Assembly: GCA_946480925.1 (NCBI GenBank)
Contig: CAMLLU010000016.1
Location: forward strand, 26,319-90,318
Source: an uncultured Rivibacter sp.
GTDB lineage: Bacteria; Pseudomonadota; Gammaproteobacteria; Burkholderiales; Burkholderiaceae
Length of the DNA: 64,000 nt
Direction of reading: 5' to 3'
Both the position numbers and the translations under genes were made by a program. Under the pieces are notes generated by a model, which was not told the origin of the DNA, did no database searches, and was given only the letters and a program-made list of their open reading frames with translations. Positions 1 through 8,394 of the stretch are shown here, piece by piece; the stretch's first letter is position 1, and every line of letters starts with the position of its first letter.

Positions 1-104
1 TGAGTTGCGGGCAGTGTCGATAGGACCGCATGGAAGAGCCGCGGTTCGCACCACGCGGGACTATCATGCCCCTCATTTGTAAATCACTGCAAAGCCGTTT
101 CGCG

Positions 105-584
105 ATGTCTTCCTTGACCCACTTCGATGCACAAGGCCAGGCCCACATGGTCGACGTGGCAGGCAAAGACGTGACTCATCGCGTGGCCCGCGCCAGCGGC
201 CAGATCCGCATGCTGCCGGCCACGCTGGCGCTCATTGCATCAGGCGGCGCGAAGAAGGGCGACGTGCTGGGCGTGGCGCGCATCGCGGCCATCCAGGCCG
301 CCAAGCGCACTGCCGATCTCATCCCGCTGTGCCACCCGCTGCCGCTCACGCGCGTGGCGGTGGAGTTCACCATCGACGAGGCGCTGCCCGGTGTGCGCTG
401 TGAGGCACAGGTCGAGACGCTAGGTCGCACAGGCGTGGAGATGGAAGCGCTGACGGCCGTGCAGGTGGGCCTGCTCACCATCTACGACATGTGCAAGGCG
501 GCCGATCGTGGGATGGTGATGGAAGAGGTGAAGGTGCTCGAGAAGCGGGGCGGCAAGTCAGGCGAGTGGGTCGCAGCTTCCTAG
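105..584 (+). CDS. moaC: Cyclic pyranopterin monophosphate synthase MoaC
   Basis: MoaC converts the GTP-derived cyclic intermediate made by MoaA into cyclic pyranopterin monophosphate, the first committed step of molybdenum cofactor synthesis in the cytoplasm. The 159-residue product is the usual length and carries the family blocks around IPLCHPLPL (residues 73-81) and [10 protein letters not shown] (about residues 111-120), which contain the conserved histidine and glutamates of the active site. The ATG at 105 gives the usual MoaC N-terminus ([13 protein letters not shown]). The reading frame stays open upstream to 30, but those extra residues look unlike the family. It converges on the oligosaccharyltransferase gene with only 6 bases between the stops, and no terminator is visible. 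No other molybdopterin gene is in the window. Confidence 0.95.
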   Translation: MSSLTHFDAQGQAHMVDVAGKDVTHRVARASGQIRMLPATLALIASGGAKKGDVLGVARIAAIQAAKRTADLIPLCHPLPLTRVAVEFTIDEALPGVRCEAQVETLGRTGVEMEALTAVQVGLLTIYDMCKAADRGMVMEEVKVLEKRGGKSGEWVAAS

Positions 585-590
585 CAGGGC

Positions 591-2396
591 TCACTTGCGC
601 GGCCGGCGGAAGTCCTCGAATGTGAGATTCGTCGGGTCGGGCCCGCATTGGAAGTACTTCTGCACTGATTCTGCTGAACCATCGCAGACGGCGAACAGCT
701 CATCGCCCAGCGGATGCCTGAATTCGCGTAGCCGGTGCGCAAGGTAGCGCGCGCGGTCGATGTGCCCAAGCTCCGCTTCGGCCTCGGCCCAGCCTCGCAG
801 GAGGCGTGCGTCGATGAGGTTGTGCGCTGCGCGCTCAAAGGCTTCGACGGCCTCACCGGGGTGTTCCTCAGTGGTAGCTGCAGCGTAGTCGCCTTGGTGT
901 GAGAAGAACGTGCTGCTCTGGCCGCGGGCGATGCGCTCGCTCAAAGGCCCAGCGTTTCTGGCCGGCGCATAGATGGCCACGACGCGTTGGTAGTCCCACA
1001 CCGCGTAGAGCGAGCCAAGGGCCAGCACGATGCCCCCAATAGCCAACAAGCCGAAGTGACGACGCGGTGGTGCCGCGGCTTGCTCCTCACCGCTCGGCAA
1101 CGATGCAGGGGCCAGCGCCAGCCCCCATGCAAACATCACGGGCAGCAGGAAGTACGAGTACCACAATGGGTACTCCAGCATGCTGTGCACGCCGGCGAGC
1201 AACACCATGAACAGCGCCGCGCGTTCAGTATCCGGACGGCCGGCGGCGCCTTTGCGCACCCGCTGCACCAGCCCATACAGCCCCCCCCCCAGCAGCCCAA
1301 GCACCAGCAGCGCGAGCGGAATGCCGAGCTCCGCGATGAACTGCAACACAATGTTGTGTGTGTGGTCGAAAAATGCGACGGGACGACCGGGGAAGGGCGT
1401 AAGCGTCCACGCAAAATTGAGCTCGCCGAATCCGACACCGGTCCACGGGTGCATGCTTATCAGCATCAACGTGTTGGCCCAGATGCCGAAGCGTGAGTTG
1501 GAAATGTCACTGCTGTCTACCCGCCCGAAGCTGTGTGCGCTCGCATGCGCCCACATCGACATCGCGCCCCAGAAGATCAGGTAGATCACCGGCGCCGCGA
1601 TGAGTGCCATGCGCAGCGACCTTGGCAGCTGACGATCCAGCAGGCCCCACGCGGCCAGCATGGCCACGCCGAGCCAGCCGGTGCGGCTGCCCGTGAGTAC
1701 GACACCCCAGATCAAGCCGACCAGCACAACCGCCTCCAGGTTGTTTCGACGATCGGGGCGCTGACCGGACGATGAACTTGCACTGCCCCACCACACGACG
1801 GCTGCACAGGCGAGCAGCAGCAGCGTGCTGAGATGGTTGGGCTGGCGTACGTTGCCCACCGCGCGTCCGGGAATACCTGAAGTCGCCAGGAACACACCAT
1901 CCGTCAGCGATGGTGCAAATACCTGGATCAACGCGATCGCAAAGCTGGCCAACCCCGCCAACGCCAGCGCTGCGCAAACGACACGAAACGCGGTGTCCGA
2001 GCCGCAACCGCGCCCCACTTGCTCGCCCACCACGACCACCAGCACGGCAACAGCGACAACCGCAGTGGAGCCCAACGACAGGCTCAAGGGCAGGCCCGTC
2101 CAGGCAGGCGAAAGCAGCGCGGCCATCCCAAGCAGCGCCAATGCCGCAATCAGTGCAGTGACCGGGCCGCTCGGGCGCATTGCACGTTTGGCACCAGCAC
2201 CGTGTCGCCAGATGAACCAGCCGCCAAGCACACCCCACCCCAACAACGCTAGCACCTGGTTGTAGAAGGTCGACGACGGCGGGGCGTTGTAGGCCAGCAG
2301 CGTGGGCAGGGTGATGCCGGTGAAGGCGAGCACCGTACTGGCAGCATCGGGGCCCTGCGAGCGGGCGGAGGTGTTGTCAGCGTTCGTCACGAGCAT
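591..2396 (-). CDS. PglL-type protein O-oligosaccharyltransferase (second copy)
   Basis: This 601-residue polytopic inner-membrane protein has the Wzy_C/PglL architecture: about ten hydrophobic segments in the first two thirds, a large periplasmic loop, and a soluble C-terminal part with the PglL-type tail. Such enzymes move a lipid-linked oligosaccharide onto pilins or other exported proteins. The loop contains LTPFPGRPVAFFDHTHN (about residues 335-351), whose DHTHN corresponds to the conserved His region essential in PglL/WaaL enzymes. It is clearly paralogous to the transferase at 3251-4987 (shared TPFPGRPVA and HSLLEYPLWY-like motifs) but diverged in the acceptor region. It is the last gene of the pilin-linked set, 49 bases after the TfpZ-like gene. 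Its target (pilin or other proteins) cannot be told from sequence. Confidence 0.85.
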   Translation of the reverse strand: MLVTNADNTSARSQGPDAASTVLAFTGITLPTLLAYNAPPSSTFYNQVLALLGWGVLGGWFIWRHGAGAKRAMRPSGPVTALIAALALLGMAALLSPAWTGLPLSLSLGSTAVVAVAVLVVVVGEQVGRGCGSDTAFRVVCAALALAGLASFAIALIQVFAPSLTDGVFLATSGIPGRAVGNVRQPNHLSTLLLLACAAVVWWGSASSSSGQRPDRRNNLEAVVLVGLIWGVVLTGSRTGWLGVAMLAAWGLLDRQLPRSLRMALIAAPVIYLIFWGAMSMWAHASAHSFGRVDSSDISNSRFGIWANTLMLISMHPWTGVGFGELNFAWTLTPFPGRPVAFFDHTHNIVLQFIAELGIPLALLVLGLLGGGLYGLVQRVRKGAAGRPDTERAALFMVLLAGVHSMLEYPLWYSYFLLPVMFAWGLALAPASLPSGEEQAAAPPRRHFGLLAIGGIVLALGSLYAVWDYQRVVAIYAPARNAGPLSERIARGQSSTFFSHQGDYAAATTEEHPGEAVEAFERAAHNLIDARLLRGWAEAEAELGHIDRARYLAHRLREFRHPLGDELFAVCDGSAESVQKYFQCGPDPTNLTFEDFRRPRK

Positions 2397-2445
2397 CGGG
2401 GCATTGTCACCCGCAGCGCAGCCCCATTTGCCCCAGCGAAGATCG

Positions 2446-3192
2446 TCAGTAGGGGTCGGCGGCCAAGAAACCGATCAGGCTGGCGTCCGACTGGCGCAGC
2501 AACACGGTGTGGAATCCGAGGCGCGTGTGGAGGGGCAACCACACCACCGCGTCGGCCGGCAGGCCCGCCTTGGCAACGGTGTCCAGGGCGTCACCGCGCA
2601 ACTGGGGCAGCCGCTTGAGCAACGTGTCCAGCGGCTCCGCTTTGGCCAGCACCTCGGCAGCCGAGTAGGGCCCGAAGTAACGGGGCAGTGTCTGCAACTC
2701 CCGGCCTGAGAGCTCGAGGTCGAGTACCGCATTGCGCCCCTGGGTGTCCTGCGGCATCTTCAACGCCACCAGCGCCGGCCCGCGCCACGAAAGCGTGTAG
2801 GGCGCAACCCCGCCGTTTTCCTGCAGATCAGCCGTTTCTACTTCGGAGGCTGCCACCACGTTGAAGCGGTCCACCGCAAATACGGTGAAGACGGGGCGGC
2901 CGCCGACGATCACGCTCAATCCGTAGACCAGCGCGGCGACTTGCAGTGTCACGATTACTGCGTAGTCCATGATCAACAACCGCCGCGACTTGCCTGGCGT
3001 GCAGATGATCAGCGACAGCACCGGGCCCATGACGACGTCACAGCCCAGGATCAGCCCGAGCAATCCGTAGGCACCCATGGCCGCAGCGTACCAACCCGGG
3101 AACATGACCAACAGCACGAGAAGTGCGATCACGCCCGCGACCAACGCAGAGGCGCAGAGGTGGATGGCGGCAGCCTTGATTCGAATGTGCAT
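2446..3192 (-). CDS. TfpX/TfpZ family type IV pilin accessory protein
   Basis: The 248-residue product begins MHIRIKAAAIHLCASALVAG, the typical opening of TfpX/TfpZ (FimB-like) pilin accessory proteins. These are inner-membrane proteins encoded next to pilin genes and needed for pilin stability or presentation. Four hydrophobic segments occupy roughly residues 15-110, followed by a periplasmic domain of about 130 residues. I chose the ATG at 3192 because it matches the family start; the frame also allows a TTG at 3225. Neither has a convincing ribosome binding site. It lies between two O-oligosaccharyltransferase genes downstream of pilA, consistent with a role in pilin maturation or glycosylation. 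The family is known; the precise function here is inferred from context. Confidence 0.82.
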   Translation of the reverse strand: MHIRIKAAAIHLCASALVAGVIALLVLLVMFPGWYAAAMGAYGLLGLILGCDVVMGPVLSLIICTPGKSRRLLIMDYAVIVTLQVAALVYGLSVIVGGRPVFTVFAVDRFNVVAASEVETADLQENGGVAPYTLSWRGPALVALKMPQDTQGRNAVLDLELSGRELQTLPRYFGPYSAAEVLAKAEPLDTLLKRLPQLRGDALDTVAKAGLPADAVVWLPLHTRLGFHTVLLRQSDASLIGFLAADPY

Positions 3193-3250
3193 CGCAAAGG
3201 AAAGCGCTGGCTGGACCTTGCTCAACCCACGCTTGGTACAAGCAGGTCAG

Positions 3251-4987
3251 TCACGGAAGGATTTCGCGGAAGCTGTAGTCGCGGCTCGGCGCCACACACT
3301 GGAACGGCTTGGGCTGGCCCGCCACCACGGCGTCGCACTCTGCCAGAAACGCCTCAGACACGGGGTGATGGAATTCACGCAAGCGCGCGGCGACGTAGGC
3401 CGCCTTGTCGTCTTCACCGCGCTCGTGCAGGTACTTGGCGTAGATCATCAGCATGTGTGGGTTCATGCGATGGCGGATGGCGCGCTCGACTTCTTCGGAG
3501 TGGTTGCGATAGGTGTCGATGTTGGTCACGACGCCGAAGTCGACCCAGTAGCCGAACAGCACGCTCTGGCGCCCTTCGGCCACACGCTGTTCGAGCGACT
3601 TGCGCTGGCCCGCTCCGAAGGGCTTGAAGGCTTGCAGCACGCGTGAATAGTCCCACGCGGCATACAGCGAGCCGAAGACGATCAACACGCCGCAGGTCTT
3701 GAGCAGCAAGGTCACGGCCTTCGAACCACGATCATTTGCCATCTCCGCCGATGAGCTGGTTGCGGGTTCGGCTCGCTCAGCCAACCCTCCCAGCCGCAAC
3801 AGCTGGCCGAACATGAAAGCCGCCGGCAGCAGGAAGTAGGTGTACCAGAGTGGGTACTCGAGCAGGCTGTGCACGCCCAGCAGGGCGAGCGCAGCGAACA
3901 GGCAGCGCGCCTCGGCCACGCTGTTGTCGCCGGCCACGGAGTGCATGAAGGCCTTGCGCGAGCGCCACAGCGCCCATACGAGCAAACCCACCACGACCAA
4001 TGCAATAGGGACGCCTAACTCCACCATCAAGTGCAGCGGCAGGTTGTGGGCGTTGTCATAGGCCGCCACCGGTCGCCCAGGAAAGGGAGTGAGCGCCCAA
4101 GCCTGGGCCAGCTGGCCCCAACCCACACCGGTGAGCGGATACTGCGCAATCAGGTGCAGCGTGTTCGACCAGAAGCCGAAGCGAGAACTCGAGATGTCGT
4201 TCGAATGCGTCTCGCGAACCACGATGTAGGGCGCCGCGCCGCCGAGTTCCGAGTTGAGCCAGACGAGCGCCATGCCGAGCACGCAACCGACCGCCGCCAG
4301 CCATGACAACCGCCGCTGGACGTGAGACATGCGCTGGTCCAGCAGAAGCCAGCCGACCAGCAAGCCCAGGCCGAGCCAGCCGGTGCGCGACTGGCTGAAC
4401 GACAAGCCCACGCCCAGCAAGCAGGCCGCGATGGGGCTCATGGCTTGGACCCAACGGCCCTTCGCCGATCGCTGCAACGAGATCAACGCGACCAGGCCCT
4501 GCAGCAGCAGTTCGGCAAACAGGTTTGGTTGCCGGAGGTTGCCCGCGGCCCGACCTGGCGTGGGCGAAGGGGCGATGCCAGGCAAATCTGCGTTCGGCCA
4601 AGCGATCTGGATAGCAGCGACGACCACGTTGATCAACGCAGCCACCAGCAGTGCGCCCCACAGGGCACGCAGCCAGCGAGGGTCTCTTTCGGCGGCACCG
4701 AACAGCAGCACAGCGGCTGCGGTGAAGAGAACCAATGCGTCTGCCCATGCCTGCTGCAGGGCGGCTGAGAACATGAGCCCACCGAGCGCCGCGCCTGCCA
4801 CCCAGGGCAGGCGCCCATGCAACCGGACCTCATGGGCGCCGCTGAGAGCAATGCCCCAAACCAGCAACGCCAGCAGCAGGCTGACGAAGACCGTGGTGGG
4901 CAGCAGGTATACAGGCACCACGTAGCTGGCAACCCAGAACAAGAAACACAGCCCCATGGCGTGCTGGAAGGACGGCGTAGTTGTCAT
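3251..4987 (-). CDS. PglL-type pilin O-oligosaccharyltransferase (first copy)
   Basis: A 578-residue multi-spanning membrane protein of the PglL/PilO (Wzy_C) family, expected to transfer glycan from undecaprenyl carrier to pilin in the periplasm. The large loop carries LTPFPGRPVAAYDNAHNLPL (about residues 316-335) with the conserved AHN histidine block, followed by an ELG motif; HSLLEYPLWYTYFLLP lies further on (about residues 390-405). The ATG at 4987 is chosen because it follows the pilA terminator and gives a family-like N-terminus. The frame remains open to 5254 inside pilA, which is overlap only. It is the first gene after pilA, 88 bases from the pilin stop. The intervening terminator suggests it is expressed at a lower level by read-through or from its own promoter. 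Confidence 0.88.
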   Translation of the reverse strand: MTTTPSFQHAMGLCFLFWVASYVVPVYLLPTTVFVSLLLALLVWGIALSGAHEVRLHGRLPWVAGAALGGLMFSAALQQAWADALVLFTAAAVLLFGAAERDPRWLRALWGALLVAALINVVVAAIQIAWPNADLPGIAPSPTPGRAAGNLRQPNLFAELLLQGLVALISLQRSAKGRWVQAMSPIAACLLGVGLSFSQSRTGWLGLGLLVGWLLLDQRMSHVQRRLSWLAAVGCVLGMALVWLNSELGGAAPYIVVRETHSNDISSSRFGFWSNTLHLIAQYPLTGVGWGQLAQAWALTPFPGRPVAAYDNAHNLPLHLMVELGVPIALVVVGLLVWALWRSRKAFMHSVAGDNSVAEARCLFAALALLGVHSLLEYPLWYTYFLLPAAFMFGQLLRLGGLAERAEPATSSSAEMANDRGSKAVTLLLKTCGVLIVFGSLYAAWDYSRVLQAFKPFGAGQRKSLEQRVAEGRQSVLFGYWVDFGVVTNIDTYRNHSEEVERAIRHRMNPHMLMIYAKYLHERGEDDKAAYVAARLREFHHPVSEAFLAECDAVVAGQPKPFQCVAPSRDYSFREILP

Positions 4988-5019
4988 CTGGCGGGTAGCA
5001 GCTGTCTGGTGATCGGCCA

Positions 5020-5052
5020 CAAAAAACAAAGAGGCGCCCGAGGCGCCTCTTT
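5020..5052 (-). terminator. Intrinsic terminator after pilA
   Basis: An 11-base stem (AAAGAGGCGCC paired with GGCGCCTCTTT, loop CGA) is followed on the minus strand by TTTGTTTTTT. It starts 23 bases after the pilA stop and precedes the first transferase gene, so it probably limits transcription from the strong pilin promoter into the glycosylation genes. Confidence 0.85.
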
Positions 5053-5075
5053 CAAGTCCGGAACGGACGTTCAGC

Positions 5076-5582
5076 TTACTTGCAGGAGTTCGCCAAGTAC
5101 TTGCGGTTAACCGTCGTGGCGTTGGTACCAATGTCCTTGGTTCCCGTAGGCACAGTGGTGTAACCGCAGAGCCAAGTGATGTTGCTGGCGGTATCCAGTG
5201 CCGGACGCAGAGACAACACTTTGTCTTTGATGACAGCGTTGGCCTTGTTGCCATAGGTAACGTTCAGCACACCACCCAGAACGGCAATCTGCTGCACGTA
5301 GTTGCCCTTGTTGTCCGTAGCGTTGGAACCCGGGCAAGCGGTGCCACTGTCACCGCAAACAGCATTGATGTTCTCAGCGGGGAACGCGCCCGAAGCAGCA
5401 AAGTAGTCGGCAACGGCCGTCTTCAGTCCTGCAGCCAGCGTCGGGCCTTCAGCGATCTGCGTGCGGATCTGGTAGTCCTGGTAGGCAGGCAGCGCGATGG
5501 CGGCCAGGATACCGATGATCGCGACGACGATCATCAGTTCGATCAGGGTGAAACCCTTTTGAACGGTGCGACGAATGCTCAT
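5076..5582 (-). CDS. pilA: Type IV major pilin (PilA-like prepilin)
   Basis: The 168-residue prepilin has a short class III leader, [10 protein letters not shown], cleaved by PilD before Phe ([19 protein letters not shown], residues 10-28). Glu at mature position 5 and the long hydrophobic N-terminal helix are present. Four cysteines lie in the globular part and near the C-terminus (final residues NSCK), allowing a C-terminal disulfide loop as in major pilins. Its own sigma-54-type promoter, a GGAG ribosome binding site 8 bases before the ATG and a strong terminator indicate high, separately controlled expression. Downstream genes encode two O-oligosaccharyltransferases and a TfpZ-like accessory protein, so glycosylation is likely. 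It could be a major pilin or an abundant paralogue; pilB, pilC and pilD are not in the window. Confidence 0.93.
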   Translation of the reverse strand: MSIRRTVQKGFTLIELMIVVAIIGILAAIALPAYQDYQIRTQIAEGPTLAAGLKTAVADYFAASGAFPAENINAVCGDSGTACPGSNATDNKGNYVQQIAVLGGVLNVTYGNKANAVIKDKVLSLRPALDTASNITWLCGYTTVPTGTKDIGTNATTVNRKYLANSCK

Positions 5583-5622
5583 GTAACTACTCCGGGTAGT
5601 GGGTTGATTGCAGAGCCCTTGT

Positions 5623-5638
5623 TGCAGAGCCCGTGCCA
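5623..5638 (-). promoter_or_regulatory. Sigma-54 promoter of pilA
   Basis: On the minus strand the sequence reads TGGCACGGGCTCTGCAA. This matches the sigma-54 consensus TGGCAC-N5-TTGC with the -24 element complete and one mismatch in the -12 element. It lies about 41 bases before the pilA ATG, leaving a short leader. Sigma-54 control of pilA through PilS/PilR is well known in Pseudomonas and other proteobacteria. An 11-base direct repeat (TTGCAGAGCCC) duplicates the -12 region just downstream. Confidence 0.82.
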
Positions 5639-5797
5639 GCCGTCCCGCCAGGGTATTTGTGATGGATTGCGCGGCAAACGATCACGGAAGGCACCGACAA
5701 CGGACACAGACAGTCACGCCCGCCTACATCTATGGGTCTTTGTTGACGCTTTTTGTCAGATCAGCTGCCGCCCAATAGCGGCAACTGGTGCGTCGCG

Positions 5798-6574
5798 TCA
5801 AAGCGAAAAACGCTGGCCGTTCACCAGTGGCTCGATGCGATGTCGCGTCTCGATGGCATGGATCTCGTCCAGCACGGCTTCGCGTTCGCCCGGTTTCGTG
5901 TGCGTGATGTGCACAGCCACGCTTCCGCCAAGCTGATGCAGCTCGTTTGCGAGCGTGCTGGGCGCAAGGTGTTTGCTCAGGTCCGCAAGCGGCCGTTCGT
6001 CGTCGCCAAAGGCTGTTTCAATAACCAAGTGGGCAATGCGGCGGCCTTCGAGCGCGGCCCATAGCGCGGGGTTGGGGCCGGTATCGCCGGTGTAGACCCA
6101 CCAACCTGAAGGCGTGTCCACTGCATAGCCCACAGCCGGCACCGTGTGCGCTGCCGGCAGCACTTCGACGCGTTTTCCCTCTAGCGTCAGCACTTGCCCA
6201 ACCTCGATCGGCACGAGCTTCAGGATGGGTCTTGCGTCGCTTGGCAGACGCGTGAAGTCGGGCCAGATGACACCGTTGAACACATGCTGGCGCAGCGCTT
6301 CCAGTGTCTGCGGCAGCGCGTGCACATGGATGGGCCGGTAGTCGCTTTCGCTGATCCGCTGTCGCATGACACTGTCGGCCAGTAACGGTATCGACAGTAC
6401 ATGATCGAGATGCGAATGGCTCAGAACGATGTGGTCGATCTTTGCCAACTCGTCCAGCGTCAAGTCGCCCACGCCGGTACCCGCGTCTACCAGAACGTCG
6501 TCATCTAGCAGAAAGGCGGTGGTCTTGCAGCCAGCTGCAATGGCGCCGGAGCAGCCCAGGACACGAACGATCAT
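5798..6574 (-). CDS. Class II 3',5'-cyclic-nucleotide phosphodiesterase, metallo-beta-lactamase fold
   Basis: The 258-residue protein shows the class II cyclic-nucleotide phosphodiesterase pattern. It opens with a beta-lactamase-fold start (MIVRVLGCSGAI), then VDAGTGVGDL, the metal-binding SHSHLDH motif at about residues 52-58, further histidine in LPAAHTVPAVGYAV, the aspartate in YTGDTGPNPALW and a final metal histidine in VHITHTKPGE. Family members hydrolyse cAMP or cGMP in the cytoplasm or periplasm; no signal peptide is seen here. It lies downstream of, and in the same direction as, a kinase/phosphatase/FHA module, separated by a hairpin. A link to pilus regulation through cyclic nucleotides is possible but is only inferred from proximity. 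Confidence 0.8.
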   Translation of the reverse strand: MIVRVLGCSGAIAAGCKTTAFLLDDDVLVDAGTGVGDLTLDELAKIDHIVLSHSHLDHVLSIPLLADSVMRQRISESDYRPIHVHALPQTLEALRQHVFNGVIWPDFTRLPSDARPILKLVPIEVGQVLTLEGKRVEVLPAAHTVPAVGYAVDTPSGWWVYTGDTGPNPALWAALEGRRIAHLVIETAFGDDERPLADLSKHLAPSTLANELHQLGGSVAVHITHTKPGEREAVLDEIHAIETRHRIEPLVNGQRFSL

Positions 6575-6750
6575 TTGGTGAACAGAAGATGAAGCCTCAA
6601 GCCCTCAGAAGAGCTGGCGCGGGTCGTACCGCAGTGTTGCGGAGGCTCAGCTCGCGCGCTTCACCAATGCTGCCGACGCCTATGCAGCAGTGCAATAGCT
6701 GTCAGGGCGAGTTCCTCACGCTGTTCGAGTAACGCGGTGATACACGAACG

Positions 6751-6776
6751 GGCGCCGTGAAAAGTGTCACGGCGCC
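6751..6776. terminator. Perfect 10-bp hairpin between FHA and phosphodiesterase genes
   Basis: GGCGCCGTGA and TCACGGCGCC form a perfect 10-base stem with a six-base loop, 27 bases after the FHA gene stop. No long T-run follows on either strand, so it may be a weak terminator or an RNA-stabilising structure. The rest of the 6575-6802 gap shows no convincing gene. Confidence 0.5.
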
Positions 6777-6802
6777 TTCTCGCGCGGGCAATCTGCGGCT
6801 TT

Positions 6803-7483
6803 TTAGGGCTGCACGAACTGCATCTGCGTGCCAGCAAGTTCGATGACGTCGCCGTTTTTCAGCTGTATTGGCTCCGAACTCACCGGATTGCCGTTGACCG
6901 TGGGACGCGCCGTGCCTTCGACATGTGCGAAAACGTAGCCACCCGGTCGCTTGGTGATCGATGCCACCTGCACGCCGGGCTTGCCCACAGTGGTGACCAC
7001 TTTCGACAGTGCCACTTCGCGACCGGCCGCAGCGCCGTTGAGCACCTTGATCGCGGCATTGGGCACACCAGGGCCGCCCAATGGACCGAAGCCCGACGGC
7101 GTGCCCAGCGGCGCAGTATTGGAGAAACCACCCTGACCACCAACGCCCGCCGCCTGGCCAGGCTTCATGACCATGGTCTTTTCGTAGTCGGCAGCCTCTT
7201 CAAGAAGGTACTTGATCTTGTATTTGCCGATCTCGACCGTGTCGTTGTGCTGCAGCAGCTGCTTCTTGACAGCCTTACCGTTGATGTAGGTGCCGTTGGT
7301 GCTGTTGAGGTCTTCGATGAAGACGTCCTGGCCGACCATCTGGAGCACAGCGTGTTCACCGCTCACGGCCAGGTTGTCGATGACGATGTCGTTGTAGGGG
7401 CGCCGGCCGAGCGTGGTCTTGTCCTTGGTGATCTGGACTTCCTTGATGACGACGCCGTCGAGCGATACGACCAGTTTTCCCAT
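6803..7483 (-). CDS. FHA-domain phosphothreonine-binding protein
   Basis: The 226-residue cytoplasmic protein has a canonical forkhead-associated domain in residues 5-95: LGRRPYNDIVIDN holds the phosphate-contacting Arg, then SGEHA and NSTNGTYINGK. A glycine-, alanine- and proline-rich linker (about residues 105-140) leads to a second, degenerate FHA-like domain (about residues 145-226), which lacks the GR and SxxH motifs but retains a NGDVIEL-like block. FHA domains bind phosphothreonine, so this is the natural reader for the adjacent Ser/Thr kinase and PP2C phosphatase. A TMVMK segment between the domains (about residues 104-108) offers a threonine that could be a kinase site; that is inference. 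Confidence 0.88.
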   Translation of the reverse strand: MGKLVVSLDGVVIKEVQITKDKTTLGRRPYNDIVIDNLAVSGEHAVLQMVGQDVFIEDLNSTNGTYINGKAVKKQLLQHNDTVEIGKYKIKYLLEEAADYEKTMVMKPGQAAGVGGQGGFSNTAPLGTPSGFGPLGGPGVPNAAIKVLNGAAAGREVALSKVVTTVGKPGVQVASITKRPGGYVFAHVEGTARPTVNGNPVSSEPIQLKNGDVIELAGTQMQFVQP

Positions 7484-7587
7484 GCGTGACCCCTGTAAGT
7501 CTCCGAAGTGTTGTGATGCGGCCGGTAGCGGGACAAGAACTGACGGCTAACGAAACAAACCCCTGTGGTGTCGGCGATCAAGGTGGA

Positions 7588-8370
7588 TCAGCGCCGAAAA
7601 GGCCACCACGAGCGGGTCGGCGACATGGCCCCGAGCGCACGCGCAAGGACCACGGCAATATTATCCTTTCCGCCTGCGTCATTGGCGGCGGCCACCAGCG
7701 CGTTGCCTGCATCGGGCAATGAGTCGTGAAGACGCAACACAGAGGCAATGCGTTCGTCATCCAGCATGTCCGACAGCCCGTCGGAACACAGCAGAAAGAC
7801 GTCGCCCGGCAACACGTCATGCAAATGCGTTTCGAGCAACACGGTGTCTTCGACGCCCACCGCGCGCGTCACCAAGTTCTTGTTGGCAGAAAACGCCGCT
7901 TGCTCGGGCGTGATGAGGCCAGCATCGATCTGTTCCTGCAGCAACGAATGGTCGCGTGTGATCTGCTGCAGCTTGCCCTGGCGCCAGCGATAGCCGCGTG
8001 AGTCACCGATGTGGCCCATCAGCAACCGCCCGTCGCGTAACACGGCCGCCACCAGCGTGGTGCCCATGCCGGCGTACTGAGGGTTGGAATTGGCAGCGTT
8101 GAAGATCGCGCGGTTGGCGTTGTCCACGCAGATGTCCATCGCACGGCGCACGTCGCTGTCGGTGGCATTGATCGAGGCTTCCGTCAGCCAGCGCCCGAGT
8201 TCTGATTTGATGAAGGCGGTGGCCATGCCGCTGGCCACCTCACCTGCGTTGTAGCCTCCCATGCCGTCGGCCAGCACGGCCAGGCCCGCCTGCTCGTCCA
8301 CCGCGACCGAGTCCTCGTTGTTGGTGCGCGCACGACCCGTGTCGGTCACGCTGAAGAACTCGAAACTCAT
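7588..8370 (-). CDS. PP2C-family serine/threonine protein phosphatase
   Basis: A 260-residue stand-alone PP2C (PPM) phosphatase of PrpC/Stp type. The signature blocks are visible: TDTGRARTNNEDS near the N-terminus, VLADGMGGYNAGEVAS with the metal-binding aspartate and DGMGG, MGHIGDSRGYRW, LCSDGLSDML and a final GGKDNIAVV with the DN metal ligands. It removes phosphate from Ser/Thr residues with Mn or Mg. It starts 24 bases after the kinase stop, so the two are almost certainly co-transcribed as an antagonistic pair. The ATG at 8370 is preferred over a TTG four codons upstream. No membrane segment is present. Confidence 0.93.
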   Translation of the reverse strand: MSFEFFSVTDTGRARTNNEDSVAVDEQAGLAVLADGMGGYNAGEVASGMATAFIKSELGRWLTEASINATDSDVRRAMDICVDNANRAIFNAANSNPQYAGMGTTLVAAVLRDGRLLMGHIGDSRGYRWRQGKLQQITRDHSLLQEQIDAGLITPEQAAFSANKNLVTRAVGVEDTVLLETHLHDVLPGDVFLLCSDGLSDMLDDERIASVLRLHDSLPDAGNALVAAANDAGGKDNIAVVLARALGAMSPTRSWWPFRR

Positions 8371-8394
8371 GGGTGGCGACAAAGTAAGCGGACG

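Noticed and set aside
1..104. Coding sequence before moaC
   Set aside because: The frame is open from base 30, but the residues do not resemble the MoaC N-terminus and no ribosome binding site supports an earlier start.
6618..6707. Short plus-strand frame ending AEAQLARFTNAADAYAAVQ
   Set aside because: Looks protein-like but has no start codon in frame after the preceding stop and lies in a short gap; at most a gene fragment.
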